This document shows, piece by piece, positions 35,730 through 44,092 of a stretch of DNA of 64,000 nucleotides (the stretch's first letter is position 1; each line of letters begins with the position of its first letter). Origin of the DNA: Nocardioides luteus (GTDB lineage: Bacteria > Actinomycetota > Actinomycetes > Propionibacteriales > Nocardioidaceae); NCBI RefSeq assembly GCF_015752315.1, contig NZ_JADOVJ010000001.1:558001-622000 (forward strand), read 5' to 3'. The position numbers were made by a program, and so were the translations under genes. The notes beneath the pieces were generated by a model. That model was given only the letters and a program-made list of their open reading frames with translations, was not told the origin of the DNA and did not search any database.

Positions 35730-35772
35730 CGTGGGAGTCGTGAGGTCAGCCTGTGACCTCACGACTCCCACG
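35730..35772. terminator. Bidirectional-type terminator after regX3
   Basis: A perfect 19-bp stem (35730-35748 with 35754-35772) closes the 5-nt loop GCCTG. It lies 13 bp beyond the regX3 stop; in minus sense ATCTATTTACG follows. The stability of the hairpin makes termination likely despite the imperfect T-run. Confidence 0.75.
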
Positions 35773-35785
35773 TCGGAACGACTTC

Positions 35786-36463
35786 CTACAGGTCGAGCTT
35801 GTAGCCCAGCCCACGCACGGTGACCAGGAACTTCGGCTCGGACGGGTCCGGCTCGAGCTTGGCGCGCAGGCGCTTGACGTGTACGTCCAGGGTCTTGGTG
35901 TCGCCGACGTAGTCGGAGCCCCAGACGCGGTCGATGAGCTGGCCGCGGGTGAGGACCCGGCCGGGGTTGCGCAGGAACATCTCGAGGAGCTCGAACTCCT
36001 TGAGCGGCAGGCGCTGCTCGTTGCCGTCGACGGTCACGACGTGGCGCTCCACGTCCATCCGGACCGGTCCGGCCTCGAGCGTGGCGGGGGCGGCGTCGGG
36101 CTCGGTGCCGCGCCGCAGGACGGCGCGGATGCGGGCGACGAGCTCGCGCGGGGAGTAGGGCTTGGTGACGTAGTCGTCGGCGCCGAGCTCGAGCCCGACG
36201 ACCTTGTCGACCTCGTCGTCCTTGGCGGTCACCATGATGACCGGGACGGACGAGGTGGCCCGGATCTGCCGGCACACCTCGGTGCCGGAGAGGCCGGGAA
36301 GCATCAGGTCGAGCAGCACGATGTCTGCCCCGTTGCGGTCGAACTCCTTCAGAGCGTCGGTGCCGTCCTCGGCGACGGCGACCTCGAAGCCCTCCTTGCG
36401 GAGCATGTAGGACAGCGCCTCGCTGTAGCTGGCTTCATCTTCGACGACGAGTACCCGGGTCAC
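35786..36463 (-). CDS. regX3: Response regulator RegX3
   Basis: The 225-residue OmpR-type regulator has a receiver domain with acidic pocket Glu8/Asp9, phosphoacceptor Asp52 (VLLDLMLPG) and the switch Lys in VTKPYSPREL, followed by a winged helix (KEFELLEMFLRNPGRVLTR, LDVHVKRLRAKLEPDP). It is the partner of SenX3 in phosphate-starvation control. GTG 36463 has GGAGG 7 nt upstream and overlaps the senX3 stop (GTGA), so the pair is translationally coupled. Confidence 0.93.
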   Translation of the reverse strand: MTRVLVVEDEASYSEALSYMLRKEGFEVAVAEDGTDALKEFDRNGADIVLLDLMLPGLSGTEVCRQIRATSSVPVIMVTAKDDEVDKVVGLELGADDYVTKPYSPRELVARIRAVLRRGTEPDAAPATLEAGPVRMDVERHVVTVDGNEQRLPLKEFELLEMFLRNPGRVLTRGQLIDRVWGSDYVGDTKTLDVHVKRLRAKLEPDPSEPKFLVTVRGLGYKLDL

Positions 36464-37617
36464 GGGCGTTCCTCCTTGCTTGTGCCGGACTGCCCGGCAG
36501 TTGGTAGGTGCTGGGGCAGGGTGAGGGTGAAGGTGGAACCCTGACCCTCCTGCGACCACACCTTGACCTCGCCACCATGCGTGGCGGCGACGTGTTTGAC
36601 GATCGAGAGGCCGAGACCGGTGCCGCCGGTGGAGCGGTGGCGGGCCGGGTCGACGCGGTAGAACCGCTCGAAGATCCGGTCGATCTCCGTGGACGGGATG
36701 CCGATGCCCTGGTCGACCACGGAGATCTCGACCGAGCCGTCGGTGGCGCGGGTCGAGACGGTCACGGTCGAGCCGGGGTCGGAGTAGGCGACGGCGTTGG
36801 AGACCAGGTTGGTGACCGCGGTCGAGACCTGCTCCTCGTTGCCGAAGACGTGCAGCCCGGCGGTGCCGGCGCCGACCACGTTGATGTTCTTGGCGTCGGC
36901 ATCGACGGTCGAGCTGTCGATCGCGGACACGATGACCTTGTCGACGTCGACCGCGACGGGGGCCTCCAGCGGCTCGTCGCCCTGGAGCCGGGACAGCTCG
37001 ATGATCTGCTGGACCAGCTCGGTCAGGCGCTCGGACTCGTGGATCATCCGGTTGGAGAAGCGGCGTACGGCCTCGGGGTCGTCGGAGGCCTCGGTGACCG
37101 CGTCGGCGAGCACCCTGATCGCCCCGACCGGGGTCTTGAGCTCGTGGCTGACGTTGGCGACGAAGTCGCGGCGCACGGCCTCCACCCGGCGCTCCCGGGT
37201 GCGGTCCTCGACGAGGGCGAGGGCGAGGCGCGTGCCGAGCGGGGCGACCCGGGCGGTGACGTGCCGCGACGCCCCGTTGGAGCGGGAGATCACCAGCTCG
37301 GTCTCGCGGATCTGGCCGTCACGGCGCACACCGTGGACGAGCTCGGAGAGCTCGGGCGAGACCAGCGAGGTGCCGCGCACCAGGCCCAGGGCGTACGCCG
37401 GGGCGCTGGCCTTCAGGACGGTGTCGTCCTCGTCCACGACGACTGCACTGCTACGCAGCACCGAGAGGACGGCGGCCACCTCGGAGGGAACCTTGGGCGG
37501 CTCCACCTCCGGGATCCGTTGCCGGGAACGTTCGCTCATCGCCCACGCAAGCACCGCCGCTCCGGCGACGACAGCGCCGAGGAGCGCAGCAAGAAAGGCC
37601 TGCGTCGTCGAGTCCAC
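36460..37617 (-). CDS. senX3: Sensor histidine kinase SenX3
   Basis: The 385-residue kinase has an N-terminal membrane helix (AALLGAVVAGAAVLAWAM), a PAS-like region (about 45-140), the HisKA phosphoacceptor His158 in NVSHELKTPVGAI, and a HATPase domain with VSNAVAYSDPG (N box), VDQGIGIPSTEIDRIFERFY and GGTGLGLSIVK. There is one clear helix and little extracytoplasmic sequence, as in SenX3/PhoR kinases that sense phosphate through the transport complex and PhoU. It is divergent from phoU across a PHO-box-like repeat. Confidence 0.93.
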   Translation of the reverse strand: MDSTTQAFLAALLGAVVAGAAVLAWAMSERSRQRIPEVEPPKVPSEVAAVLSVLRSSAVVVDEDDTVLKASAPAYALGLVRGTSLVSPELSELVHGVRRDGQIRETELVISRSNGASRHVTARVAPLGTRLALALVEDRTRERRVEAVRRDFVANVSHELKTPVGAIRVLADAVTEASDDPEAVRRFSNRMIHESERLTELVQQIIELSRLQGDEPLEAPVAVDVDKVIVSAIDSSTVDADAKNINVVGAGTAGLHVFGNEEQVSTAVTNLVSNAVAYSDPGSTVTVSTRATDGSVEISVVDQGIGIPSTEIDRIFERFYRVDPARHRSTGGTGLGLSIVKHVAATHGGEVKVWSQEGQGSTFTLTLPQHLPTAGQSGTSKEERP

Positions 37618-37677
37618 ACGATCAGGGTAATCCCATCAAACACCCATTCTTCACCTCCGGACGCTTCCGCGCCGAAC

Positions 37678-37699
37678 GTTCACCATCGGTTCACTCGCG
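37678..37699 (+). promoter_or_regulatory. PHO-box-like direct repeat between senX3 and phoU
   Basis: Two adjacent 11-bp units, GTTCACCATCG and GTTCACTCGCG, match the actinobacterial PHO box layout (GTTCA-type 11-bp direct repeats bound by PhoP/RegX3). A related half-unit CTTCACCTCCG lies at 37649-37659. The position, 40 bp upstream of phoU and 61 bp upstream of senX3, suits autoregulation of both. Confidence 0.7.
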
Positions 37700-37738
37700 A
37701 TGAAGATCCGTACATGTCGGGTGTCTAGGATCAGGTTC

Positions 37739-38389
37739 ATGCGTGCTGCTTTCCATGACGACCTCGATGCCATCTTCACCGATCTGACCAGTGTCTGTGA
37801 GCTGGTGTCGGTGGCCGTGCGCGACGCCACCATCGCTCTTCTCGAGGCCCGCAACGACCTCGCCGAGCAGGTGATCGACAAGGATGTCGAGATCGACGAC
37901 GCCCGCGAGCGCATCGAGGAGAACGCACTCGAGCTGCTCGGCCTGCAGTCCCCGGTCGCCGGCGACCTCCGCGTCGTCGTCGCCGCGCTGCGGATGATCT
38001 CCGACCTCGAGCGGATGGGCGACCTCTCCGTCCACGTCGCCAAGATCGCCAGGCTGCGTACGCCGAACAAGGCCGTCCCCGAGCTGGCCCAGCCGACCAT
38101 CGCCAAGATGGCCGAGATCGCCCAGCAGATGGTCGAGCGCACCTGCGAGATCCTCCGCACCCGCGATGTCTCCGCAGCTCAGGACCTGGTCGCCGACGAC
38201 GACGAGATGGACCAGCTGCGACGCAAGTCCTTCGCCGAGCTGCTGGGCCAGGACTGGACCCACGGCGTCGAGCCCGCCGTCGACGTGGCTCTCCTGGGCC
38301 GCTACTACGAGCGCATCGCCGACCACGCCGTCACGGTGGCCAACCGGGTCGTCTTCGTGGTCACCGGCGAGGTCCCGGCCGACTCCTGA
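37739..38389 (+). CDS. phoU: Phosphate signalling protein PhoU
   Basis: A 216-residue, all-helical PhoU with two repeats. The metal-binding acidic motifs appear as EIDDARERIEENAL and DLERMGDLSVHVAKIA in the first half, and DDDEMDQLRRKSF and YYERIADHAVTVANRVVF in the second. It links the Pst transporter to the sensor kinase to hold it inactive in high phosphate. ATG 37739 starts the family-typical MRAAFHDDLD. It is monocistronic, followed by its own terminator, and divergent from senX3. Confidence 0.95.
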   Translation: MRAAFHDDLDAIFTDLTSVCELVSVAVRDATIALLEARNDLAEQVIDKDVEIDDARERIEENALELLGLQSPVAGDLRVVVAALRMISDLERMGDLSVHVAKIARLRTPNKAVPELAQPTIAKMAEIAQQMVERTCEILRTRDVSAAQDLVADDDEMDQLRRKSFAELLGQDWTHGVEPAVDVALLGRYYERIADHAVTVANRVVFVVTGEVPADS

Positions 38390-38411
38390 CCCGCCGAGAC
38401 GGCGGGTTTGT
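38390..38411 (+). terminator. Rho-independent terminator after phoU
   Basis: CCCGCCG-aga-CGGCGGG forms a perfect 7-bp stem starting at the phoU stop, followed by TTTGTTGCT. It separates phoU from the convergent gpmA gene. Confidence 0.8.
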
Positions 38412-38413
38412 TG

Positions 38414-39154
38414 CTACTGCTTGCCCTGGTTGGCGACAGCCTCGGCCGCGGCGGCCGCAGCCTCGGGGTCGAGGTAGGTGCCGCCGGTGACGACCGGCTT
38501 CAGCGACTCGTCGAGCTCGTAGACCAGCGGCTGGGCCGTGGGGATGTTGAGCTTGGCGATGTCGGTGTCGGAGATGTTGTCGAGGTGCTTGACCAGCGCG
38601 CGCAGGCTGTTGCCGTGGGCGGTGACCAGGACGGTCTTGCCGGCCTGGAGGTCGGGCACGATCGCCGACTCCCAGTAGGGGATCATCCGGGCGACGACGT
38701 CCTTGAGGCACTCGGTGGCGGGCACCTCGATGTCGGCGTAGCGCGGGTCACCGGCCTGGGAGAACTCGGAGTCGGCCTCGATCGGCGGGGGCGGGACGTC
38801 GTAGGAACGACGCCACAGCTGGAACTGCTCCTCGCCGAACTTCTTCAGCGTCTCGGACTTGTTCTTGCCCTGCAGCGCGCCGTAGTGGCGCTCGTTGAGG
38901 CGCCAGTCGCGGCGCACCGGGATCCAGTGGCGCTCGGCGGTGTCGAGAGCGATGTTGGCGGTGTTGATCGCGCGGCGCAGCAGGCTGGTGTGGACCAGGT
39001 CGGGAAGGATCCCGGCCTCGGCGAGCAGCTTGCCGCCGTTGACGGCCTCGGCGCGACCCTTGTCGGTGAGGTCGACGTCGACCCAGCCGGTGGACAGGTT
39101 GAGCGCGTTCCACTCGCTCTCGCCGTGACGCAGCAGGACGAGCTTGTAGGTCAT
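38414..39154 (-). CDS. gpmA: 2,3-bisphosphoglycerate-dependent phosphoglycerate mutase
   Basis: The 246-residue cofactor-dependent mutase has the phosphohistidine motif [10 protein letters not shown] (His10), the [14 protein letters not shown] block and the second catalytic His in [14 protein letters not shown]. It interconverts 3- and 2-phosphoglycerate in glycolysis. Its start overlaps the stop of the upstream lipoprotein gene (ATGA), so the two are co-expressed. In many actinobacteria gpmA lies beside mshA and senX3/regX3; here other genes separate them. Confidence 0.96.
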   Translation of the reverse strand: MTYKLVLLRHGESEWNALNLSTGWVDVDLTDKGRAEAVNGGKLLAEAGILPDLVHTSLLRRAINTANIALDTAERHWIPVRRDWRLNERHYGALQGKNKSETLKKFGEEQFQLWRRSYDVPPPPIEADSEFSQAGDPRYADIEVPATECLKDVVARMIPYWESAIVPDLQAGKTVLVTAHGNSLRALVKHLDNISDTDIAKLNIPTAQPLVYELDESLKPVVTGGTYLDPEAAAAAAEAVANQGKQ

Positions 39155-39960
39155 CAGTGGGCTTCCTCGGCGCCGGGGAGGGCAGCCGGGGGGAACTCGC
39201 AGGAGTAGGGGTCCTCGGAGATCGTGCCCGCGGACTCGCCGTGCTCCTCGGTCTCGGCCTCGGCACCGGCCTCGGTCTCCGTGGCGTGCTCGCCCTCGGT
39301 GGCCTCACCCTCGGTGGCGTGCTCGTCCTCGGTGGCGGTCTCGGCCGGCAGGGTCGAGGCCTCCTCGCCGGTGGCCGCACCCTCGGACGCCTCGGCCTCG
39401 GCGTTCTTGCCCTTCTTCGCGGGCTTGGTGGTGGTCTCGTCGACGGCGGCGACGACCTCGGCGTAGGGACCGCACTGGGTGACCACGGGGACCGAGATGG
39501 TCCGCTCCTCACCGTCGGAGAAGGTGAAGGTCATCGGGATGCTGTCGCCGGGCTTGAAGTCACCGGTGACCGCGATCCCGCCGTTGGCCGGGTCGGCCAG
39601 GTTGATGATGCCGGCGGTGGGCAGCTCGATCGGGGTGAACGACTCGGGCGTGACCGTCTTGCTGGCCTCGGAGCCGGTCGCGATCGAGGTGACCGACGGC
39701 AGCGCCTCGCCGGCGACCGCCGGGTTGATCGCCGGGTCGAGCGAGAAGGTGCCGACCAGGATGCCGGAGCCTTCCTGCGCGGTCACGATGCGGGCCGCGT
39801 TGATCCGGATGGCACCGTCGAGCGTCGAGCCGCCGTGGGCGATCTCGTTGGGCCGGTCGGTTGCGTAGTCGAAGCTGCTGCAGGCGGTGAGCGCCGGCAG
39901 GGCGAGAGCCACGAGGGCGCCCGTCACCGCGAGCCGCTTCCGCATAACCTTGGTCGTCAC
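39154..39960 (-). CDS. LpqE-like lipoprotein with acidic low-complexity tail
   Basis: A 268-residue lipoprotein with signal [13 protein letters not shown] and lipidated Cys. The folded part (about residues 28-165: [19 protein letters not shown], then [16 protein letters not shown]) resembles LpqE and the PCuAC/DUF461-type beta-sandwich. From about 175 to 245 it turns into a Glu/Ala/Thr/His-rich tail with repeated units such as [15 protein letters not shown], then ends DPYSCEFPP. The GTG start at 39960 follows TAGAGT by 7 nt with no ribosome site, which fits a leaderless message; ATG 39945 is the alternative. Overlaps gpmA by ATGA. Confidence 0.7.
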   Translation of the reverse strand: MTTKVMRKRLAVTGALVALALPALTACSSFDYATDRPNEIAHGGSTLDGAIRINAARIVTAQEGSGILVGTFSLDPAINPAVAGEALPSVTSIATGSEASKTVTPESFTPIELPTAGIINLADPANGGIAVTGDFKPGDSIPMTFTFSDGEERTISVPVVTQCGPYAEVVAAVDETTTKPAKKGKNAEAEASEGAATGEEASTLPAETATEDEHATEGEATEGEHATETEAGAEAETEEHGESAGTISEDPYSCEFPPAALPGAEEAH

Positions 39961-39967
39961 GCGCGAC

Positions 39968-39973
39968 ACTCTA
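39968..39973 (-). promoter_or_regulatory. Likely leaderless -10 element of the lipoprotein-gpmA operon
   Basis: TAGAGT on the minus strand (complement of 39968-39973) lies 7 nt before GTG 39960 and no Shine-Dalgarno sequence intervenes. This would place the transcript start at the GTG. Confidence 0.4.
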
Positions 39974-40027
39974 TCCGCCCGATCCGGTGATCTCGGAAAA
40001 GGGTCAGGCACGCAGGTCAGGCGCCGG

Positions 40028-40873
40028 TCACGCACGCAGTCCGACGGCGCTCGCGGCGTACAGCATCGCGCCGACCACGGCGGCGATGTAGACCAGCGTG
40101 ACGCCGAGCAGCTTCCCGGCCCCGAGCTGGAGCCCGGCCTTGAGCGGCAGGTACGTCCAGCCGTCCTCGTTGTCGGCGACCAGGCCCCACAGGGCGGTGA
40201 GGAAGTGGACCCCGACACCCAGCGCGGCGGCGAGCACCACCATCGCCCAGTGGGGCGGGCCGCCGGTGGTCTCGCCGGCCCAGCCCGCGTACGAGATGTA
40301 TCCGGGGTAGCAGGCGAAGGCGGCCGCCCACAGGACCCAGGAGAAGAGGCCCTTGCGCAGCAGTACGTTGGCGAGCATCCCGATCACGAGCGAGCCCAGG
40401 TAGAACAGCCCCGCGACGGTGCCCGAGGTGACCGAGAGCGGGATCACGAGGAGCACGCCGCAGCACAGCGCGAACCAGACGCCTCCGGCTTCGAGGCGGC
40501 CGTCCGAGATCGGCTTGCCCTCGCGCTCGTGACGGCGGTCGACGGCCTGGTCGACGAGGTCGTTGTGCCAGCCGAGGACGGCCTGGCCGACGAGCACGGT
40601 GACCGCGATGAGGGCGACCTCGCGGGTGCTCAGCCCGGCGAGGACCGCGGCGACCGAGAGGCCGATCGCCGTCAGCACGGCCTGACGGGGGTGAGTGGTG
40701 CGGATGAGGAGGAACGGGGCCCAGTTGCCGATCCTGTCCATGACGCTCTGACTGCTCGCCGGGGCATCAGGAACGGCCGACGCGCTGGGCTGCGTCTCTT
40801 CCGGGTCCTGATCCTGGGCGTGCGACGACACGGTGAAGATGGTCTTGGGGGCGCTCTGCGATGCATTCGCCAT
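40028..40873 (-). CDS. UbiA-family prenyltransferase
   Basis: A 281-residue membrane protein with eight or nine helices. The prenyl-diphosphate Mg site is present as HNDLVDQAVDRRHE near residue 110, a variant of the NDxxDxxxD motif; a second acidic loop DNEDGWTY lies near residue 230. UbiA enzymes attach prenyl chains to aromatic or other acceptors; neither donor nor acceptor can be predicted here. The first 45 residues are hydrophilic and serine-rich. GTG 40891 is an alternative start six codons upstream. Confidence 0.8.
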   Translation of the reverse strand: MANASQSAPKTIFTVSSHAQDQDPEETQPSASAVPDAPASSQSVMDRIGNWAPFLLIRTTHPRQAVLTAIGLSVAAVLAGLSTREVALIAVTVLVGQAVLGWHNDLVDQAVDRRHEREGKPISDGRLEAGGVWFALCCGVLLVIPLSVTSGTVAGLFYLGSLVIGMLANVLLRKGLFSWVLWAAAFACYPGYISYAGWAGETTGGPPHWAMVVLAAALGVGVHFLTALWGLVADNEDGWTYLPLKAGLQLGAGKLLGVTLVYIAAVVGAMLYAASAVGLRA

Positions 40874-41073
40874 GGCGGCAGTATCGGGCACTCTGCCGAC
40901 ACGCGCAGGACAACAGGCTGGCTACGACGAGATTTCGGCCCCGTTTCGAAATCAGCCATGCTGCCACTCTTCACCGGCCTGCGCGCGCGGAACCACACAA
41001 GTTGTCATTCTGTCAACCCCAGATTGAGCCCCTGACCTGCAGAAACGCGGAATCCGAATTCTAAGATCCGTGG

Positions 41074-41079
41074 TAGACT
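41074..41079 (+). promoter_or_regulatory. Candidate carD -10 element
   Basis: TAGACT lies 30 bp upstream of the carD start and 17 bp before the AAGGGG ribosome-binding site. No convincing -35 hexamer lies at the usual spacing. Confidence 0.35.
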
Positions 41080-41108
41080 TATGGTCCTAGGAAGGGGTAC
41101 CTAAAAAT

Positions 41109-41594
41109 ATGACTTTCACCGTCGGCGAGACCGTCGTATACCCGAACCATGGCGCGGCCGTCATCGAAGACATCGAGATGCGCACCATCAAGGGCGAGGA
41201 GCGGCAGTATCTGGTCCTCCGCATCATCGCTCAGCAGGACCTCGTGGTGCGTGTTCCGGCCAACAATCTCGAGCTCGTCGGAGTTCGAGACGTCGTAGAC
41301 AAGGACGGGCTTGATCGAGTCTTCGAGGTGCTTCGTGCGGAGCACGTCGAAGAGCCGACCAACTGGTCGCGTCGTTACAAGGCAAACCTGGAGAAGCTGC
41401 ACAGCGGCGATGTCATGAAGGTCGCCGAGGTCGTGCGTGACCTGTGGCGTCGTGAGCGTGACCGTGGCCTCTCCGCCGGGGAGAAGCGCATGCTCGCCAA
41501 GGCACGCCAGATCCTCGTCTCGGAGCTCGCGCTGTGCGAGCACACCAACGAAGACAAGGCTGAAGTCCTCCTCGATGAGGTGCTGGCCAGCTGA
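41109..41594 (+). CDS. carD: RNA polymerase-binding regulator CarD
   Basis: The 161-residue protein matches CarD from end to end: N-terminal RNAP-interaction domain ([30 protein letters not shown]) and C-terminal DNA-contacting helices ([35 protein letters not shown]). The tryptophan that wedges into the promoter bubble edge is present in NWSRR. CarD stabilises open complexes at rRNA and housekeeping promoters. AAGGGG precedes the ATG, and a terminator follows the gene, so it is probably expressed alone. Confidence 0.97.
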   Translation: MTFTVGETVVYPNHGAAVIEDIEMRTIKGEERQYLVLRIIAQQDLVVRVPANNLELVGVRDVVDKDGLDRVFEVLRAEHVEEPTNWSRRYKANLEKLHSGDVMKVAEVVRDLWRRERDRGLSAGEKRMLAKARQILVSELALCEHTNEDKAEVLLDEVLAS

Positions 41595-41614
41595 CGCTGG
41601 TATCGGTCTGCGTT

Positions 41615-41648
41615 ACAGGCTCCGGGTCATCCCGGGGCCTGTTTCGCG
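41615..41648 (+). terminator. Rho-independent terminator after carD
   Basis: ACAGGCTCCGGG and CCCGGGGCCTGT form a 12-bp stem (one G-T pair) with loop TCAT, followed by TTCGCGTTTTC. It lies 20 bp beyond the carD stop and before the IspD-like gene. Confidence 0.8.
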
Positions 41649-41685
41649 TTTTCAGAGCGATCAGCCCGGCCGATACGGTGACCCC

Positions 41686-42294
41686 ATGGAGGACCCCTAC
41701 GCCGACTACGACGAGATCGACGAGACCGCCGAGCTGCCGCCGGCCCTCGGGATCGTCGCCGACGACGGCCGGGGCTCGCTGCCGTTCGCGCTGATCCACG
41801 GTGAGGCGCTGGTCGCCGCGGCGACCTGGTCCCTCGGCGAGTCCGGCGTGACCCCCGTGGACTTCACCACGTCGTGGGAGGGGATCGTCGCGGCCGAGGA
41901 GCCGCTGGTCCTGCACGACTCGCTGTGCCCGATGACGCCGCCGGCCTTCATCGCCCACTGCGTCTCGACCGCGCTCGCCCGCGAGGCGGTCGTGGTCGGC
42001 GTACGCCCGGTCACCGACACGGTCAAGAAGCTCACCGCCGAGGACGGGGTGCCGGTGCTCGGTGAGACCGTCGACCGGTCCGCGCTCGTCTCGGTCGCGG
42101 CGCCGATCGTGCTGCCTCCGGCCGTGGTCGCCGCGCTCGACGCCTGGCCCTCCGGCGACTTCGCCGAGATCGCGGGTGCCTTGGCCCGCCGGTTCCCGGT
42201 CGTCTCGGTCGAGGCGCCGCCGGTCGGTCGCCGGGTGACGTCGCCGGACGACGTACGCCTGCTGGAGGCGCTCTCGCGCAGCCGGATCAGCTGA
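41686..42294 (+). CDS. Degenerate IspD-like protein without nucleotide-binding motif
   Basis: The 202-residue protein carries blocks recognisable from the middle of IspD: VLHDSLCPMTPP in place of the usual VHDAARP region, and VVVGVRPVTDTVKKL followed by ETVDRSALVSVAAP. The N-terminal glycine-rich CTP loop (LAAGxGxR) and the C-terminal NIKIT block are missing, so cytidylyl transfer should not be possible. The gene occupies the place after carD where other actinobacteria have ispD. A regulatory or structural role is conceivable. The IspD relation is by eye, from ordered motifs. Confidence 0.65.
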   Translation: MEDPYADYDEIDETAELPPALGIVADDGRGSLPFALIHGEALVAAATWSLGESGVTPVDFTTSWEGIVAAEEPLVLHDSLCPMTPPAFIAHCVSTALAREAVVVGVRPVTDTVKKLTAEDGVPVLGETVDRSALVSVAAPIVLPPAVVAALDAWPSGDFAEIAGALARRFPVVSVEAPPVGRRVTSPDDVRLLEALSRSRIS

Positions 42295-42316
42295 GCTGTC
42301 TGTTTCGGGCTTCGCT

Positions 42317-43009
42317 TCAGCCGAGCAGCGCCGCGGCCGCCTGGAGGTCGTCGGCGAAGGTCACCTTGAGGTTCAGTGGCGAGCTGGGCACGGCGACGAT
42401 GCGTACGTCGGAGGCGTAGCGCTCCAGCGTCGCACCGGTGTCGGTGCCGTCGAAGCCGTCGGCCGCGGCCTGGGCATAGGCGGCCAGGAGGTCGGCCGCC
42501 CGGAACGCCTGCGGTGTCTGTACGCCGACGAGAGCACCACCCACCGGCTGGAGATCGCGCGCCGAGAGATGGGTGAGCGGGGCGGCGGGGATGGCGCCCC
42601 CGTGCTCGCGGGCGACACCGATGACCGCGGCGTAGAGCTCGGGCGCCGCCAGTGGCCGGGCGGTGTCGTGGATCGCGACCACGTCGACCCGGCCGGCCTC
42701 GATGTCGGCACGGAGCACGCCGAGCGCGGCCTGCTCGGAGGCGTGGCGGGTGGCGCCGCCGGTGACCATCGCGACCTCGCGCTCGCCCAGCAGGGGTTGC
42801 GCGACAGCGGCGACCGCCTCCTCGTCGCCGCTGCGTACGACCAGGACCAGGCGGTGCACGTCGGGCACCTCGAGGGCGGTACGGAGCGAGAGACCGAGGG
42901 CTGAGGAGGCCGGATCGTCGGACCCGTCGAGCGGGAGCAGCACCTTGTTGGTGGCGGCTCCGACGCGGGTGCCGGATCCGGCGGCCAGGAGTACGAGAGC
43001 GGCGGGCAC
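42317..43009 (-). CDS. ispD: IspD-family 2-C-methyl-D-erythritol 4-phosphate cytidylyltransferase
   Basis: The 230-residue nucleotidyltransferase keeps the CTP-binding loop [21 protein letters not shown], the IHDTARPL block, VQTPQAFRA and the C-terminal [13 protein letters not shown] and [11 protein letters not shown]. These are the IspD landmarks, but the usual PVTDT segment reads PLTHLSA, so it is a divergent member. It would make CDP-methylerythritol in the MEP isoprenoid pathway. It is convergent with the degenerate IspD-like gene and close to ispF, which supports the assignment; another sugar-type cytidylyltransferase activity cannot be excluded. Confidence 0.72.
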   Translation of the reverse strand: MPAALVLLAAGSGTRVGAATNKVLLPLDGSDDPASSALGLSLRTALEVPDVHRLVLVVRSGDEEAVAAVAQPLLGEREVAMVTGGATRHASEQAALGVLRADIEAGRVDVVAIHDTARPLAAPELYAAVIGVAREHGGAIPAAPLTHLSARDLQPVGGALVGVQTPQAFRAADLLAAYAQAAADGFDGTDTGATLERYASDVRIVAVPSSPLNLKVTFADDLQAAAALLG

Positions 43010-43146
43010 CCCTGGAGGCTATCCGTTCGGTGGCGGAGACGGCCGAGGGGCTGGGCGCTGGTGTTTACGCACCCGTAACAGAGCGAAACAGGAGGTGTCC
43101 CTCACGCGTCCTACGGTTCAAATCCACCGAAGGGAGGACCCGACGA

Positions 43147-43182
43147 ATGTCGACGAAGCGGCTCGGGCCGGCGACGTCATGA
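43147..43182 (+). CDS. 11-residue leader ORF coupled to nirD
   Basis: ATG 43147 follows GGGAGG (43132-43137) by 9 nt and encodes [11 protein letters not shown]. Its TGA overlaps the NirD ATG (ATGA), while nirD has no good ribosome site of its own. Translation of NirD would then depend on this leader. A frameshift that split a longer N-terminus is an alternative explanation. Confidence 0.45.
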   Translation: MSTKRLGPATS

Positions 43183-43541
43183 GTGCTCACGCGCAGCGGG
43201 ACGACCACGCAGAGTGGCAGTCCGTCTGTCCCGTCGAAGCGCTCGAGGTGAAGCGCGGCGCCACGGCACTGGTCCACGGGCAGGCCATCGCCATCTTCCG
43301 GATGCCCGACGACGCCGTCTATGCGCTGGGCAACCACGACCCGTTCGCCAAGGCATCGGTGATCGCCAAGGGCATCGTCGGGGTCCGCGACGGCGTGCCG
43401 TTCGTGGCCTCGCCCGCCCACCGGCACGGGTTCGACCTGCGTACCGGGCAGTGCCTGGAGGACCCGCACGTGTCCATCCCGGCCTACGAGGTCCGGGTCG
43501 TCGACGGGCTCATCCACGTCGGGCACCGGAAGGTCGCCTGA
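43179..43541 (+). CDS. nirD: NirD-type Rieske-fold protein
   Basis: The 120-residue protein aligns by motif with the nitrite reductase small subunit: [31 protein letters not shown] and [16 protein letters not shown]. As in E. coli NirD, the iron-sulfur Cys/His ligand pairs of true Rieske proteins are absent (the first site is HDP). NirD normally works with NirB to reduce nitrite to ammonia, but no nirB, nirC or nitrate genes are in the window. Start ATG 43179 is coupled to a short leader ORF. Its location between ispD and ispF is unusual. Confidence 0.8.
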   Translation: MSAHAQRDDHAEWQSVCPVEALEVKRGATALVHGQAIAIFRMPDDAVYALGNHDPFAKASVIAKGIVGVRDGVPFVASPAHRHGFDLRTGQCLEDPHVSIPAYEVRVVDGLIHVGHRKVA

Positions 43542-43579
43542 CTGCACCCGATCGGCAGGCCGTCTGGGAGACTGCGGTC

Positions 43580-44062
43580 GTGCAGCTTCCTCTGGTCGGC
43601 ATCGGGACCGACGTACACAGCCTTGCCGACGGTGTCCCGATGCACGTGGCCGGCCTCGCCTTCCCCGACGAGAAGCAGGGTCTGGCCGGGCACTCCGACG
43701 GCGACGTGGCCGCCCACGCCTGCTGCGACGCGCTCTTCTCCGCGGCGGGTCTCGGTGACCTGGGGTCGAACTTCGGCACCTCCGAGCCCGAGTGGGCCGG
43801 CGCCGCCGGCGTCGTCCTGCTGGCGGAGGCCGCGCGCCGGGTCCGGGAGGCCGGTTTCGAGATCGGCAACGTCGCGGTCCAGGTGATCGGCAACCGGCCC
43901 AAGATCGGTCCGCGGCGCGACGAGGCCAACCAGGCGCTCTCCGCGGCGGCCGGCGCGCCGGTCACGGTGACGGCGACGACCTCCGACGGCCTCGGGCTCA
44001 CCGGCCGAGGCGAAGGTGTCGCTGCCATCGCAACCGCGCTCATCGTGCGTCGCGATAGGTAG
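43580..44062 (+). CDS. ispF: 2-C-methyl-D-erythritol 2,4-cyclodiphosphate synthase
   Basis: The 160-residue MEP pathway enzyme has the zinc ligands Asp11 and His13 in GIGTDVHSL and the distal His in [15 protein letters not shown]. The [15 protein letters not shown] block and C-terminal [14 protein letters not shown] are canonical. It closes CDP-ME 2-phosphate to the cyclic diphosphate. GTG 43580 gives the standard N-terminus ([11 protein letters not shown]). It lies 30 bp upstream of cysS on the same strand. Confidence 0.95.
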   Translation: MQLPLVGIGTDVHSLADGVPMHVAGLAFPDEKQGLAGHSDGDVAAHACCDALFSAAGLGDLGSNFGTSEPEWAGAAGVVLLAEAARRVREAGFEIGNVAVQVIGNRPKIGPRRDEANQALSAAAGAPVTVTATTSDGLGLTGRGEGVAAIATALIVRRDR

Positions 44063-44092
44063 GGAACACGCGTCCGTCCCTAGACTTGGGGC

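Noticed and set aside
43115..43125. GGTTCAAATCC, resembling a tRNA T-loop
   Set aside because: No acceptor, D-arm or anticodon stem can be paired around it, so it is a chance match in the nirD leader region.
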